Counted from the first letter of the stretch, positions 15,064 to 27,525 are shown. The stretch is DNA of 64,000 nt from Comamonadaceae bacterium (GCA_013297875.1 JAAFIW010000009.1:98098-162097), one strand, 5' to 3'. Notes: generated by a model from the letters alone, not told the origin. Numbers and translations are program-made.

Positions 15064-16275
15064 TCAGGCCGCCTTCTTGACGTTGAGTTTTTGCTCGTAG
15101 GTGGGATGCCAACCGATTGACATGTCGTCCGCCAATCGATGCAGGCACCCAGGAACGAAGTGATCCGGCGGCTCCATGGCCTGCACGGGCATGCTGAGTC
15201 CCATGCATTCGGAATACAGCGCCTGGCCCTGAAGATCATCCGCTTTGTCCGCGTGCTGGATGCCGCCTGATCGCCGCTTATTCTTCCAACTGCGTTTCAG
15301 AACTGCGTCTAGGTCGTCAAACGACGTCTCGTCTACTTCGCCCCTCACCGCCCACTCCGTTCTATCGGCCGCCGCCATCAGGTAATCACTCACGGCCTCC
15401 AGCTTGTCCTCGAAAGACAGCCCGATGATCTCTAACTGCTGCACAAAAACCTTTGGCAGCAGACCGCGCGACTCCTCTTCACTGGGCATCTGTGCACGGC
15501 TGAGCAAAACCATTTCCCGATCAGTCTTACGAACATAGGCTGAGTACCAACTAGTGAATTCATCGCGGCTGATAACTGCGGGCCGCTTCGCCTCCAGATG
15601 CTCGTCCACTCGACGCTTCACTACCCCGCACATGTGGTCGGCAATGTCCCTGACCTTAGATGCGGACACAGGGTGATTTCGAATAATGGCCTCGACATCG
15701 GCGTGCGGGCTGCCGCTCCCGCAAGTGAGTTGGAAGTTGCAAATGATTTGCGCCACGCGCGCTGGGTCGGTGTTGAACACACGCTCGACGTAGGGAGCGA
15801 TGTCTTCGGCCAGTTCACCTTTCAGCTGGAAGGCCGGCGCTTCGCCCCACAGCTCCTCCTGTGCCCGGGCGATGGCCGCACTCGCCGCCTCGACCGTCTT
15901 GGCATCAGTAAAGGATTTGACGATCGCGCCACTTGACGGACGGGAAACATAAATCTCGAAGATCGTCTTCGTGAGTTCAAAGTCCCATGTGTGCGATGCC
16001 TCGACCCAGTTCGACAAGGTTTTCCAGAGGGATTTCGCGCGGTCTGAGACCGGATTCGCAGTCAGGGCGCTCTTGCTTTGGATTAGCCGAACCCCCTTCG
16101 TGGGATGCTCTTGGGCGACATCATCGAGAACCTCCATACTGCAGAAACTGCCCTCTGGCGCAGACAGCAACAGTTGCGTGAGGCGCGTGTACTGGAGCCC
16201 ATAGCCTAGGAGCTGCCCTGGCACCTCGGTTTTTCGCTTCGCGCGGGGCGATGCGTTGCGCGTTGACTTCGCCAT
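15064..16275 (-). CDS. ABC-3C system effector, nuclease-like N-terminus
   Basis: This 403-residue protein is first in the operon. Residues 20-115 resemble the DUF4297/Cap4-like restriction-nuclease fold: GYGLQYTRLTQLLL, then SMEVLDDV (E48, D51/D52), then RLIQSKS (Q66, K68), a plausible PD-(D/E)xK active site. The C-terminal part ends in VPGCLHRLADDMSIGWHPTY, which fits the C-terminal coupling domain of ABC-3C effectors. The lysine- and arginine-rich first 16 residues precede the domain. The expected action is DNA cleavage on activation by the ATPase and middle component. The gene starts 133 bases downstream of gyrB on the same strand and probably has its own promoter there. Confidence 0.72.
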   Translation of the reverse strand: MAKSTRNASPRAKRKTEVPGQLLGYGLQYTRLTQLLLSAPEGSFCSMEVLDDVAQEHPTKGVRLIQSKSALTANPVSDRAKSLWKTLSNWVEASHTWDFELTKTIFEIYVSRPSSGAIVKSFTDAKTVEAASAAIARAQEELWGEAPAFQLKGELAEDIAPYVERVFNTDPARVAQIICNFQLTCGSGSPHADVEAIIRNHPVSASKVRDIADHMCGVVKRRVDEHLEAKRPAVISRDEFTSWYSAYVRKTDREMVLLSRAQMPSEEESRGLLPKVFVQQLEIIGLSFEDKLEAVSDYLMAAADRTEWAVRGEVDETSFDDLDAVLKRSWKNKRRSGGIQHADKADDLQGQALYSECMGLSMPVQAMEPPDHFVPGCLHRLADDMSIGWHPTYEQKLNVKKAA

Positions 16276-16408
16276 GTCTCCCCTCGTTTTATCGTCCGCT
16301 CATCCTAAAAACTTGAACCATGACCAAACCATCCGAGGAATTGCACATCCAGAATCCGCTTGATCTATTTAAAATAGTGGCAGCAATTTCGCTACTTGGC
16401 TGCTTTAG

Positions 16409-19048
<2,640 letters not shown>

Positions 19049-19086
19049 CTAGCAGGCGCCAAATACTCGATTTATGAACCAAAACT

Positions 19087-19135
19087 GCCAGTAGCCCAGA
19101 TATAGATTGCTCAAGCAGCTATGGTTTTTATAGTG
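19087..19135 (-). repeat. Dispersed repeat, copy 7
   Basis: GCCAGTAGCCCAGATATAGA, then TTGCTCAAGCAGCTATGG and TTTTTATAGTGAC, form a reverse copy in the gyrB-dnaN gap. Confidence 0.65.
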
Positions 19136-19168
19136 ACTTACAACAATATTCAAAGGCCTTATCAGGCA

Positions 19169-20275
19169 CTAGATGCGCATGGGCATGACGACGTACTTGA
19201 AGGTGGGGTTCTCGGGAATGGTGAGCAGGGCCGAGCTGTTGGAATCGGCCAGTTCCAGGCGCACCATTTCCTGGCCCATATTGGCCAGGGCGTCGATCAG
19301 ATAGGTCACGTTGAAGCCAATTTCGATTTCGTCACCGGCGTAGTCAATGTCTAGCTCGTCCACGGCTTCTTCCTGCTCGGCGTTGTTGCTGGCCACGCGC
19401 AAGGTGCCGGGCTCGATGTTCAGCCGGACGCCCTTGAACTTTTCGCTGGTGAGAATGGCGGTGCGCTGCAGGCTGGCCAGCAGCGGTGCGCGGCCCATAG
19501 TGATGAGGTTTTTGTGGTTTTTGGGGATGACGCGGTTGTAGTCGGGGAATTTGCCCTCGACCAGCTTGGTGATGAACTCCATGCCTTCGAAGCTGAATTT
19601 CGCCTGGTTGTTGGCAAATTGCATCTCGATGCTGCCATCACCATCGCTGAGCAGGCGCTGCATTTCCAGCACGGTCTTGCGCGGCAAGATCACCTCTTGC
19701 TTGGGCACTTCCACATCAAGCGTGGCCGAGGTAAAGGCCAGGCGATGGCCGTCGGTGGCCACCAGGCTGAGCTGCTGGCCTTCGACGACAAACAGGATGC
19801 CGTTGAGGTAGTAGCGGATGTCGTGCACCGCCATCGCAAAGCTGACCTGGTTGAGCAGGTCGCGCAGGGTTTTTTGCGGCACGCTGAACACCGGGCCATA
19901 GCTGGGCGACTCCTGCACCAGCGGAAAGTCTTCAGCCGGCAAAGTTTGCAGGGTGAAGCGGCTTTTGCCACCCTTGAGCACGAGCTTGTTTGCACTGCTT
20001 TCCAGGCTGACGGTCTGGTCCGACGGCATGGTACGCAGGATGTCGATGAGCTTGCGCGCACCGACGGTGGTGCTGAAGTTGCCGGCGTCGCCATCGAGTG
20101 TGGCGGTGGTGCGGATCTGGATTTCCAGGTCACTGGTGGTGACCTGCACCGCCTGGCCGATTTTGCGGATTAGCACATTGGCCAGAATGGGCAGGGTGTG
20201 GCGTCGCTCCACGATGCCTGCGACGGACTGCAGAACAGCCAGAACTTTGTCTTGTGTTGCCTTCAGAACGATCAT
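19169..20275 (-). CDS. dnaN: DNA polymerase III sliding clamp (beta subunit)
   Basis: The 368-residue protein is the beta clamp that tethers DNA polymerase III to DNA. It has the standard length of the family. The N-terminus is MIVLKATQDKVLAVLQSVAG followed by IVERRHTLPILANVLI, the middle has VSFAMAVHDIRYYLNGILF, and the end is the diagnostic VVMPMRI. It lies 282 bases downstream of dnaA on the same strand. Confidence 0.97.
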   Translation of the reverse strand: MIVLKATQDKVLAVLQSVAGIVERRHTLPILANVLIRKIGQAVQVTTSDLEIQIRTTATLDGDAGNFSTTVGARKLIDILRTMPSDQTVSLESSANKLVLKGGKSRFTLQTLPAEDFPLVQESPSYGPVFSVPQKTLRDLLNQVSFAMAVHDIRYYLNGILFVVEGQQLSLVATDGHRLAFTSATLDVEVPKQEVILPRKTVLEMQRLLSDGDGSIEMQFANNQAKFSFEGMEFITKLVEGKFPDYNRVIPKNHKNLITMGRAPLLASLQRTAILTSEKFKGVRLNIEPGTLRVASNNAEQEEAVDELDIDYAGDEIEIGFNVTYLIDALANMGQEMVRLELADSNSSALLTIPENPTFKYVVMPMRI

Positions 20276-20557
20276 GTCTTCCTCTTCTTTAGATTCTCTA
20301 ATTCAACTTAGTAGTAGATAGTAAGGATGGCCTGCTTCTGTGCGTAAGCCATATTTTCTCTGTTTTTTCAAGTACTTAGCGAGCCTGAAACCGTGTGTGC
20401 AGGAGGCTGGCAGATCCGGGCGTGGGTATGAACAAGTTGGCCATTGGGCAAACTGCTGTGGATAAGTCGCTGGTTGTGCCGGTGTTGTGCACAGAGTTGT
20501 CATGCAGCTGTCATAAGCGGTTTTTTGGGTGTTTGTTGCACAGGTCAAGCGCATCGT
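20276..20557. other. dnaA-dnaN intergenic region with DnaA box; oriC candidate
   Basis: This stretch has a perfect DnaA box, TGTGGATAA (20457-20465, reverse of TTATCCACA). A one-mismatch box TTGTGCACA lies at 20485-20493. AT-rich sequence at 20280-20385 could serve as an unwinding or promoter region. The dnaN promoter must also lie here. Together with the boxes upstream of dnaA (21981-22039) it marks the origin region, but which side holds the functional origin cannot be decided by reading alone. Confidence 0.5.
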
Positions 20558-21967
20558 TCAGCCTTTGAGTGTCTGTTCCAGCACGTGCAATTGCTGGTTC
20601 AGCTCGGTGAGTTGCTGGCGCTCGGCAGAAATTTTGCGGACGGCGTGCAAGACCGTGGTGTGGTCGCGCCCGCCAAACAGTTCACCGATTTCAGGCAGGC
20701 TTTTCTGGGTGAGCTCTTTGGCCAGGTACATGGCAATCTGGCGGGGCCGGGCGATGCTGGCAGGCCGCTTTTTGCTGTACATGTCGGCCACTTTGATCTT
20801 GTAGTAATCGGCGACGGTTTTCTGGATGTTCTCGACGCTGATTTGCCGGTTCTGGATGGACAGGAGATCGCGCAGGGCTTCTTTGGCCAGCGCGATGGAG
20901 ACTTCTTTTTGGTTAAAGCGTGAATAAGCCAGGATTTTTCGCAGCGCACCTTCGAGTTCACGCACGTTGGAGCGGACGTTTTTGGCTACAAAAAACGCCA
21001 CTTCTTCCGGCATGTCAGCGGCTTCTGCGCGGGCTTTGTTGATCAGGATGGCCACCCGCATCTCCAACTCGGGTGGTTCGATGGCTACGGTCAAGCCGGA
21101 GTCGAAACGCGACACCAGGCGCTCGTGGATGTCGGCCAGGCCCTTGGGGTAGGTGTCACTGGTCATCACAATGTGTGACTTCTTGGCCAGTAGGGCCTCA
21201 AAAGCGTTGAAGAACTCTTCCTGGGTACGGTCTTTGTTGGCGAAGAACTGCACGTCGTCGATCAGCAGCAGGTCTAGCGAGTGGTAGCGCTCTTTGAATT
21301 CGTCAAAGGTTTTGCGCTGGTAGGCTTTGACCACATCGGATACAAATTGCTCGGCGTGGATGTACAGAATTTTGGACTGGGGTTTGTCTGCCAGCAGCTT
21401 GTTGCCAACCGCATGGATTAAATGGGTTTTGCCCAGGCCAACACCGCCATAAATGAATAAGGGGTTGTACAAATGCCCAGGGGTGCCCGAGACGTGCATG
21501 GCTGCCGCCCGGGCCATGCGGTTGGCTGTTCCCTCGACCAGGGTGTCGAAGGTCAGTCCGGTGTTCAGGCGGTTTTTAAAACCATTGACGGCTTCATCGG
21601 GTGGATCGATGCGATCAATACCTTCACTGCTGGATGAAAACGCAACGGGGCTTTGAGGCCTGGCCGTTGTTTCACGAGGAGTTAACACCAACTCCAGCAA
21701 AACTGGCTGGCCGGATAGCTTCTCCAGCACCGATGACAGGCGGGCTGCGTACTGGGTACGCACCCAGTCGAGTTTGAAGCGGTTGCCAACAAAAACAGTC
21801 ACTTGGCTGAGGTCATCAAGAACCTGTGCGCTCAAGGGCCTGATCCAGGTGTTGAACTGTTGCTCAGGCAATTCCTGGGCAAGCTGATCCACACAGGCCT
21901 GCCACAAGCTTTGTCCGATATCACCGCTCATGTGTGGGTTTGCCTGGCTGTAAAGTCGCTCATTCAT
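20558..21967 (-). CDS. dnaA: Chromosomal replication initiator protein DnaA
   Basis: The 469-residue initiator binds DnaA boxes and melts oriC. Domain I begins at [20 protein letters not shown]. The AAA+ domain has Walker [11 protein letters not shown] and Walker [21 protein letters not shown]. The domain IV DNA-binding signature [15 protein letters not shown] is near the end. The ATG at 21967 is used; the in-frame ATG at 21931 ([10 protein letters not shown]) is closer to the usual family start and is possible, as neither has a strong ribosome site. Confidence 0.97.
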   Translation of the reverse strand: MNERLYSQANPHMSGDIGQSLWQACVDQLAQELPEQQFNTWIRPLSAQVLDDLSQVTVFVGNRFKLDWVRTQYAARLSSVLEKLSGQPVLLELVLTPRETTARPQSPVAFSSSSEGIDRIDPPDEAVNGFKNRLNTGLTFDTLVEGTANRMARAAAMHVSGTPGHLYNPLFIYGGVGLGKTHLIHAVGNKLLADKPQSKILYIHAEQFVSDVVKAYQRKTFDEFKERYHSLDLLLIDDVQFFANKDRTQEEFFNAFEALLAKKSHIVMTSDTYPKGLADIHERLVSRFDSGLTVAIEPPELEMRVAILINKARAEAADMPEEVAFFVAKNVRSNVRELEGALRKILAYSRFNQKEVSIALAKEALRDLLSIQNRQISVENIQKTVADYYKIKVADMYSKKRPASIARPRQIAMYLAKELTQKSLPEIGELFGGRDHTTVLHAVRKISAERQQLTELNQQLHVLEQTLKG

Positions 21968-21980
21968 GGGAAGCAGGCAT

Positions 21981-22039
21981 TGTGGATATTTATCGTTTTA
22001 TAAGGCGGTTTAGTCTAACTTATCAAAGCCTTATCCCCA
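21981..22039. promoter_or_regulatory. DnaA-box-like sites upstream of dnaA
   Basis: TGTGGATAT (21981-21989) and TTATCCCCA (22031-22039) each differ by one base from the DnaA box consensus. They flank an AT-rich stretch between the divergent dnaA and rpmH genes, fitting autoregulation of dnaA or a second origin cluster. Confidence 0.5.
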
Positions 22040-22112
22040 AGCATGTCAGTAGGGTTTAAGGGCCTTTTTAGGAGTGAGAAACGGGTGCGGGGGTCACGCT
22101 CCATCACAAAGC

Positions 22113-22142
22113 TTGCCAAGCGGCATGAAAACGGGCGATAAT
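22113..22142 (+). promoter_or_regulatory. Sigma-70-like promoter for rpmH
   Basis: TTGCCA (22113-22118) and GATAAT (22137-22142) are spaced by 18 bases and lie 32 bases before the rpmH start codon. They would drive rpmH-rnpA-yidD-yidC. Confidence 0.5.
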
Positions 22143-22174
22143 CGCGGGCTTTTTCCCGAACTTAGAGATCCATA

Positions 22175-22309
22175 ATGAAACGCACCTATCAGCCTTCGAA
22201 AATCCGCCGAGCCCGTACCCACGGTTTTCTGGCTCGCATGAAGACGCGCGGTGGACAGGCCGTGATCAATGCGCGCCGCGCCAAGGGCCGCAAGCGTCTG
22301 GCGGTCTAA
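22175..22309 (+). CDS. rpmH: 50S ribosomal protein L34
   Basis: The 44-residue basic protein reads [18 protein letters not shown], continues [20 protein letters not shown], and ends RLAV, a full-length bacterial L34. It is first in the rpmH-rnpA-yidD-yidC-mnmE group, divergent from dnaA, the conserved arrangement beside many bacterial origins. Confidence 0.97.
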   Translation: MKRTYQPSKIRRARTHGFLARMKTRGGQAVINARRAKGRKRLAV

Positions 22310-22414
22310 ACCTCTTGTCTTGCAACCTGTTTGTCAGCAGGGATGGCGGGTTGCAAGCGCAGGGTTGAACCGTCCCCTCATTGGCATTCACTTCTTTTTA
22401 ACGGGTTTTTCTCC

Positions 22415-22825
22415 GTGCAGCGCTTGGCGTCGCGCGCGCAGTTTCAAGCTGTGCTAGCCGGAAAAACCATTGCGCGAAGCCCCCATTTCGCATTGCATCA
22501 ACTGGTTGGCGGCCTGGATGCTGTGCCCCAATCGGCATCCCCAGACACCAAACCCCTGTTTTTGAGAGCCGATGTGTGGATCGGTGCTATGGTGCCCAAG
22601 CGCTGGGCCAAACGGGCGGTCACGCGAAACGTCATCAAGCGCCAAGTCTACGCTATCACACACGAGCGCCGCAGCGAGTTTGCACAAACCGCGCACCTGA
22701 TTCGCCTGCGCAGCGGTTTTGACAAGGCGGTGTTTGTTAGTGGCTCGTCGCTGGCATTGAAACAAGCGGTCAGAGCCGAGTTGAACCAGTTGCTGGACAG
22801 CGGCTTACCAAGGGTCAGAACATGA
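22415..22825 (+). CDS. rnpA: Ribonuclease P protein component
   Basis: The roughly 136-residue basic protein binds RNase P RNA and aids 5' processing of tRNA precursors. The family start is seen in QRLASRAQFQAVLAGKTIA, and the RNR-type motif is KRAVTRNVIKRQVYAITHER. A GTG at 22415 gives the standard N-terminus; a longer in-frame reading from 22331 adds 28 residues unlike the family. The TGA stop overlaps the yidD start (ATGA). Confidence 0.9.
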   Translation: MQRLASRAQFQAVLAGKTIARSPHFALHQLVGGLDAVPQSASPDTKPLFLRADVWIGAMVPKRWAKRAVTRNVIKRQVYAITHERRSEFAQTAHLIRLRSGFDKAVFVSGSSLALKQAVRAELNQLLDSGLPRVRT

Positions 22826-23112
22826 ACCACAAACCGTCCTGGGCGGCACGTGGCCTGATGGGTCTGGTGAAAGCATACCGTTTGTTGCTTAGCCCGTGGC
22901 TGGGCTCAGCCTGCCGGTTTGAGCCCACCTGTTCGGTCTATTCCCTTGGCGCGCTGGGTGCACATGGTGCCCTGGCAGGTAGCTACCTTACACTCGCACG
23001 GCTTGTCCGCTGCCACCCCTGGTGCGCGGGTGGACACGATCCGGTGCCGGAACAAAAACCCCGGCTCTTTTCCCGGCTCATCGATATTCAATCTTCAAAG
23101 AAGTCTTCATGA
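22822..23112 (+). CDS. yidD: Membrane protein insertion efficiency factor YidD
   Basis: The 96-residue protein has an amphipathic N-terminal helix, YRLLLSPWLGSACRFEPTCS (residues 19-38) with the paired Cys, and RLVRCHPWCAGGHDPVP. This is the conserved YidD pattern. It assists YidC-dependent membrane insertion at the inner membrane. It overlaps both neighbours by four bases (ATGA), so the three genes are translationally coupled. Confidence 0.95.
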   Translation: MNHKPSWAARGLMGLVKAYRLLLSPWLGSACRFEPTCSVYSLGALGAHGALAGSYLTLARLVRCHPWCAGGHDPVPEQKPRLFSRLIDIQSSKKSS

Positions 23113-24827
23113 ACGACATCCGTCGCACGATTTTGTGGGTGATTTTTGGCTTTTCCATGGTGCTGCTGTGGGATCAGTGGCAGGTGCACAACGGGCAGAA
23201 GGCGACCTTTTTCCCTGCGCCTGCAAAAACGGTGTCGGGTGGCAGCACGACAGGCACCACGGGCGTGTCCAGCGTCCCCAGTGCCTTACCAAGCGCTCCT
23301 AGTTCAGGAGCTGCTGGAGCAGTCCCAGCCAGCACAACGGGCGCATTGGGCACTCAATTACCACCCACAGCAGCCCCACAGGCGGGCTCGAAACGAGTGG
23401 TAGTGAGCACGGATGTGTTGCGCCTGACGCTGGATACCGAGGGCGGGACGGTGGTGCGCAGTGAGTTTGTCAAACATACCGATATGACCAACAAAACCCA
23501 GAGTTTTGTGTTGTTTGACGAAAGCGCAAACCGCTTTTACGTGGCGCAAACGGGGTTGATTGGTGGAAATTTCCCTAACCACAAGACGGCCATGGCGGTG
23601 AGTGATCAGCGTGATTTGACCGATGGCGGCAAAGAACTGGTTGTGCGTTTCGAGTCGCCAGAGCTTGGTGGCGTGAAGCTGGTGAAAACCTACACCTTGC
23701 GCCGGGGTGCTTACGACATTGGCGTGAAGCATGAGGTGATCAACAACGGCACAGCGCCGGTATCGCCGCAGCTGTATTTGCAGCTGGTTCGCGATGGCAA
23801 CAAGCCGCCCGGTGAATCGTCTTTTTACTCCACCTTCACCGGCCCTGCGGTGTACACCGAGGCCAAGAAATTCCAGAAAGTGGAATTCAGCGATATTGAA
23901 AAAAACAAGGCAGAGTTCGAGAAGCAGTCTGGCAACGGTTATGTGGCCATCGTGCAGCATTACTTTGCAAGCGCCTGGTTGCTGGCCGATGGGGTGGCAC
24001 GGGATCTGTTCATGCGCAAAGTCGATACGAATATGTATGCCGCCGGCATGATCTTGTCGGTGGGAACGCTGGAACCCAAGGCAAGCAAAGTGGTGGAGTC
24101 CAAGTTGTTCACGGGCCCACAGGAAGAAAAGATGCTGGAAACCCTGGCCCCTGGCCTCGAGCTGGTGAAAGATTACGGCTGGCTCACCATTCTGGCCAAA
24201 CCGCTTTACTGGTTGCTGGCCCAGATTCAGGTGGTGTTGGCCAACTGGGGTTGGTCCATCATGGCCTTGGTGTTGCTGATCAAAATTGCCTTCTACTGGC
24301 TTAACGCCAAGGCCTATGCCAGTATGGCGAAGATGAAGGCCGTGAACCCGCGGGTGATGGAGATGCGTGAGCGGCTCAAGGACAAACCGCAGGAGATGCA
24401 GCAGGAAATGATGCGGATTTACCGCGACGAGAAGGTCAACCCGCTGGGGGGCTGTCTGCCGATGTTGGTTCAGATTCCGGTGTTCATTGCGCTGTATTGG
24501 GTGTTGTTGTCCAGCGTGGAGATGCGCAATGCGCCGTGGATTCTTTGGATCAAGGACTTGTCGTCGCCCGACCCTTACTATGTGCTGCCGCTGATCATGA
24601 CCTTGACCACGGTGGTGCAAACGGCGCTGAACCCGACACCACCCGATCCGCTGCAAGCCAAGATGATGTGGTTCATGCCGTTGGCGTTTTCGGTGATGTT
24701 CTTCTTCTTCCCGGCGGGCCTGGTGCTGTACTGGATCACCAACAACGTGTTGTCGATTGCCCAACAGTGGATGATCAACACCCGCCTGGGTGTGCCGCCC
24801 GAGTTCAACCTGCCGAAGTTCAACTAA
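23109..24827 (+). CDS. yidC: Membrane protein insertase YidC
   Basis: The 572-residue insertase has one N-terminal membrane helix ([17 protein letters not shown]), a Ser/Thr/Ala-rich linker and a large periplasmic beta domain to about residue 360. The conserved five-helix core follows, with [29 protein letters not shown] [20 protein letters not shown], and [20 protein letters not shown]. The start at 23109 overlaps yidD by four bases. Length and layout fit Gram-negative YidC. Confidence 0.97.
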   Translation: MNDIRRTILWVIFGFSMVLLWDQWQVHNGQKATFFPAPAKTVSGGSTTGTTGVSSVPSALPSAPSSGAAGAVPASTTGALGTQLPPTAAPQAGSKRVVVSTDVLRLTLDTEGGTVVRSEFVKHTDMTNKTQSFVLFDESANRFYVAQTGLIGGNFPNHKTAMAVSDQRDLTDGGKELVVRFESPELGGVKLVKTYTLRRGAYDIGVKHEVINNGTAPVSPQLYLQLVRDGNKPPGESSFYSTFTGPAVYTEAKKFQKVEFSDIEKNKAEFEKQSGNGYVAIVQHYFASAWLLADGVARDLFMRKVDTNMYAAGMILSVGTLEPKASKVVESKLFTGPQEEKMLETLAPGLELVKDYGWLTILAKPLYWLLAQIQVVLANWGWSIMALVLLIKIAFYWLNAKAYASMAKMKAVNPRVMEMRERLKDKPQEMQQEMMRIYRDEKVNPLGGCLPMLVQIPVFIALYWVLLSSVEMRNAPWILWIKDLSSPDPYYVLPLIMTLTTVVQTALNPTPPDPLQAKMMWFMPLAFSVMFFFFPAGLVLYWITNNVLSIAQQWMINTRLGVPPEFNLPKFN

Positions 24828-24918
24828 CCCTCTGAAGCGCCTGCGGCACCTCCTCCCGTGGGGCAGGCAAGTGGCCTGGCTAAGCTGGCTCCGCGATGTT
24901 TCCGGCAAAAATACCCTC

Positions 24919-26292
24919 ATGTCTAGAGACAACCTGCCGATTGCTGCCATCGCTACCGCGCCCGGGCGAGGCGCAGTGGGCATCGTGCGGGTCTCTGGGC
25001 CTGATGTGCTTTCGGTGATGACAGCGGTTTGCGGACGCAAGCTACAAGCACGACACGCCACCTACCTACCCTTTTTGGCGGCCGATGGCAGCGTCATCGA
25101 TCAGGGCCTGGCGATTTATTTCCCGGCACCGCATTCCTACACCGGGGAAGACGTGCTGGAGTTGCAGGGCCACGGCGGGCCGGTGGTGATGCAGCTGTTG
25201 TTGGCGCGATGCCTGCAAGCAGGGGCCTCTCAGGGCCTGCGCCTGGCGCTTCCGGGCGAGTTCAGCGAGCGGGCTTTTCTGAACGACAAGCTCGATCTCG
25301 CGCAAGCCGAGGCGGTGGCGGATCTGATCAACGCCAGTACGGAGGCGGCTGCACGCGCTGCCAGTCGCTCGCTGGCGGGAGAGTTTTCCCGAGAGGTGAC
25401 GCAGCTAGGGACAGCCCTTTTGAATCTGCGTGTGTTTGTCGAGGCCACACTGGACTTTCCTGAAGAGGAAATCGACCGTTTGAGCTTGCTGGATATGCTC
25501 AAACAGCTACAAAAAATAGAGCAACTACATACAGGGTTGATGCACCGCGCTCAACAAGGTGCGTTGCTACAGGAAGGCCTGACGGTGGTGATTGCCGGGC
25601 AACCCAATGCGGGCAAGAGCTCGCTGCTCAATGCCCTGGCCGGCGCGGAGCTGGCCATCGTGACGCCGGTGGCGGGTACCACGCGCGACAAGATTGCTCA
25701 GACCATACAGATTGAGGGCGTGGCCATTCATGTGGTGGACACTGCGGGTCTGCGTGACAGTGTTGATGCGGTGGAAAAGATTGGCGTGGCGCGGGCTTGG
25801 CAAGAGATTGAATCAGCGGACGCGGTGCTGTTTCTGCATGATCTGACCCGTGCTGCGCTGCCGGAATACCAGCAGGCAGATGAGGCGATTCGCTTGCGTC
25901 TTCAGGCGCTGGCAGCCCGCGTGCCGGTTGTGGATGTGTGGAACAAGTCTGATCTGGCACCGATGCCTGTGGCCGAGGCCGATGCGATCGTGATGTCTGC
26001 CAAAACGGCGCAGGGCCTGGAGCTGCTGCGGCAACGCCTTTTGGCACTGGCGGGTTGGCAAACGCTTGCAGAGGGCAATTTCAGCGCACGCCAGCGCCAC
26101 GTGCAGGCTTTGGTGGTGGCCGGAGACCATGTGCAACAGGGATTGCATATATTGGGGGCCGGAGCCCCGGCACTGGATTTGCTTGCTGAGGAGCTCAGAC
26201 TGTCTCACCGTGCCTTGGGCAGCGTCACGGGCGTGATGAGTGCAGACGAGCTTCTGGGAGCCATTTTCTCCCAGTTTTGTATCGGAAAGTAA
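24919..26292 (+). CDS. mnmE: tRNA modification GTPase MnmE
   Basis: The 457-residue GTPase acts with MnmG to make the 5-carboxymethylaminomethyl group on wobble uridine of certain tRNAs. The N-terminal folate-binding domain includes [20 protein letters not shown]. The G domain has P-loop [32 protein letters not shown] and NKSD. The C-terminus is the catalytic CIGK. The ATG at 24919 starts at the family N-terminus. Residues 193-205 may derive from a dispersed repeat. Its partner mnmG is 22 kb away. Confidence 0.97.
   Translation: MSRDNLPIAAIATAPGRGAVGIVRVSGPDVLSVMTAVCGRKLQARHATYLPFLAADGSVIDQGLAIYFPAPHSYTGEDVLELQGHGGPVVMQLLLARCLQAGASQGLRLALPGEFSERAFLNDKLDLAQAEAVADLINASTEAAARAASRSLAGEFSREVTQLGTALLNLRVFVEATLDFPEEEIDRLSLLDMLKQLQKIEQLHTGLMHRAQQGALLQEGLTVVIAGQPNAGKSSLLNALAGAELAIVTPVAGTTRDKIAQTIQIEGVAIHVVDTAGLRDSVDAVEKIGVARAWQEIESADAVLFLHDLTRAALPEYQQADEAIRLRLQALAARVPVVDVWNKSDLAPMPVAEADAIVMSAKTAQGLELLRQRLLALAGWQTLAEGNFSARQRHVQALVVAGDHVQQGLHILGAGAPALDLLAEELRLSHRALGSVTGVMSADELLGAIFSQFCIGK
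25495..25531 (-). repeat. Possible degenerate dispersed repeat inside mnmE
   Basis: TGCTCAAACAGCTAC and ATAGAGCAACTAC echo the reverse form TGCTCAAGCAGCTA...TAGC. It encodes residues 193-205, in a variable helical linker. The protein is not longer than its relatives here, so chance similarity is possible. Confidence 0.3.
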
Positions 26293-26491
26293 TGTGTTGG
26301 TTTTAATTCAACATCTGGTCAGCAGGGTGTAACAAAGCCAAATTTTTCACAATTTCATGCATCTTGTGGGGGTTCAACGGGATATTTCGGCATGGCAGGT
26401 TGGCCGATTTAGGGGGTAAGGCTCGTAAACTGCTCTGTTCTTCACTTGGTAACGTCGCGTGTGAGGCACGCGGTTTCGACGAAAGCGAACC

Positions 26492-27415
26492 ATGTCTTTT
26501 TTGTCCTGGCTGTTTCCCGCTAAAACACAGCGCGCCCGTGCGTCTTTGCCTGACAGCTCCGGCTTGTCGCGCGCCGAGGCGACCCGGCCTGTGTCACCCG
26601 ACAAAAACGGCGCAGCCGCGCCTGCAGGGGCTAACAATGCCCACGCCGCCAACCGCAAAAACGAGCGCATGGCCCGCCGCGAGATGCTTTACAACGTGGT
26701 GCGTGAGTCGATGGTGCGCGCGGGCGTGCTGTCTGCCAGCTACAAGTTCAAGGTTCTGTCACTGGATGCCCGTGGCAGGCAGTTTTTGGTGATGATGGAT
26801 CTGGCGCGCGAGTTTGGCGGTCAAACCGAGGGCCTGGCCGAAATCGAAGCGCTGATTGCGCAAAGCGCCAAGGCCAGATATGACATTTTGGTCAGTGCTG
26901 TGTATTGGCGTGTCAACGAACACGTCGCTGTCGGTCAATTGCGCAACCAGGCGTTGACCACGCGCAATTCCTCGCCGATGCCGCTCGAATCGCAGCCGTT
27001 GCCGCTGGAGCCGCACCCTGCTGCCGTGCCGGGCAGCAGCTCCATGGATGCAACCGTCTCCCTGGGTACCCGGCCTGCGGTTGTCGCGCAGGCAGTGGCA
27101 GCGGCTAGCGTTGCCCCCGTGGTGGAGCCAGCGGTGGAGCCGCCCCGGTCACCGCCCCGGTTTCAGCCGATTGAGGCAGACGAGGTGGCGGCGTTTAAAA
27201 AAGCGCTGGCTGCGGGCGTTAGCTCGCCAGCCAAGGTGGCCGCTGCTGCGGTAGCCGCAACCGCAGCGGCCTCGGCAGTCGGGGTGGCGGCTGCCCGCAC
27301 CAGCAGTGGCCCGCGCAACATCACCTTGCTGACGGGCTATGAAGAAACAGAAATGCCGGACCCGGATATGCCAGTACCTGCGCTGAGTGGTACGCAATAC
27401 GGCGATCTGATGTAA
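26492..27415 (+). CDS. Conserved-looking hypothetical protein, Ala-rich C-terminus
   Basis: The 307-residue product matches no family I recognise. Residues 55-155 form a compact helical/strand region (ARREMLYNVVRESMVRAGVL, YKFKVLSLDARGRQFLVMMD, ARYDILVSAVYWRVNEHVAV) that could be one domain. Residues 160-280 are Pro/Ala/Ser-rich and probably unstructured. The C-terminus, ITLLTGYEETEMPDPDMPVP, is acidic. There is no signal peptide. It lies about 110 bases upstream of the cNMP-binding gene on the same strand, so the two may be co-expressed. Confidence 0.7.
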   Translation: MSFLSWLFPAKTQRARASLPDSSGLSRAEATRPVSPDKNGAAAPAGANNAHAANRKNERMARREMLYNVVRESMVRAGVLSASYKFKVLSLDARGRQFLVMMDLAREFGGQTEGLAEIEALIAQSAKARYDILVSAVYWRVNEHVAVGQLRNQALTTRNSSPMPLESQPLPLEPHPAAVPGSSSMDATVSLGTRPAVVAQAVAAASVAPVVEPAVEPPRSPPRFQPIEADEVAAFKKALAAGVSSPAKVAAAAVAATAAASAVGVAAARTSSGPRNITLLTGYEETEMPDPDMPVPALSGTQYGDLM

Positions 27416-27525
27416 GTCACTGCCGCGCCGCGTGCGAGAAGAAGGGGCTTGCCCGGTTGGCGTAAGCCTTGATGGCACCCCCTACACTGCGAGCTGTTTT
27501 CCGCACCCCACAACACGAGGAGGCT

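Noticed and set aside
16276..16408. Dispersed repeat downstream of gyrB
   Set aside because: CTATTTAAAATAG and GCAGC...GCTGC are suggestive, but the TGCTTGAGCA core is absent.
23358..25061. Long open frame antisense to yidC (567 codons)
   Set aside because: It is a GC-codon shadow: His/Gln/Arg-rich translation without any domain, fully opposite yidC.
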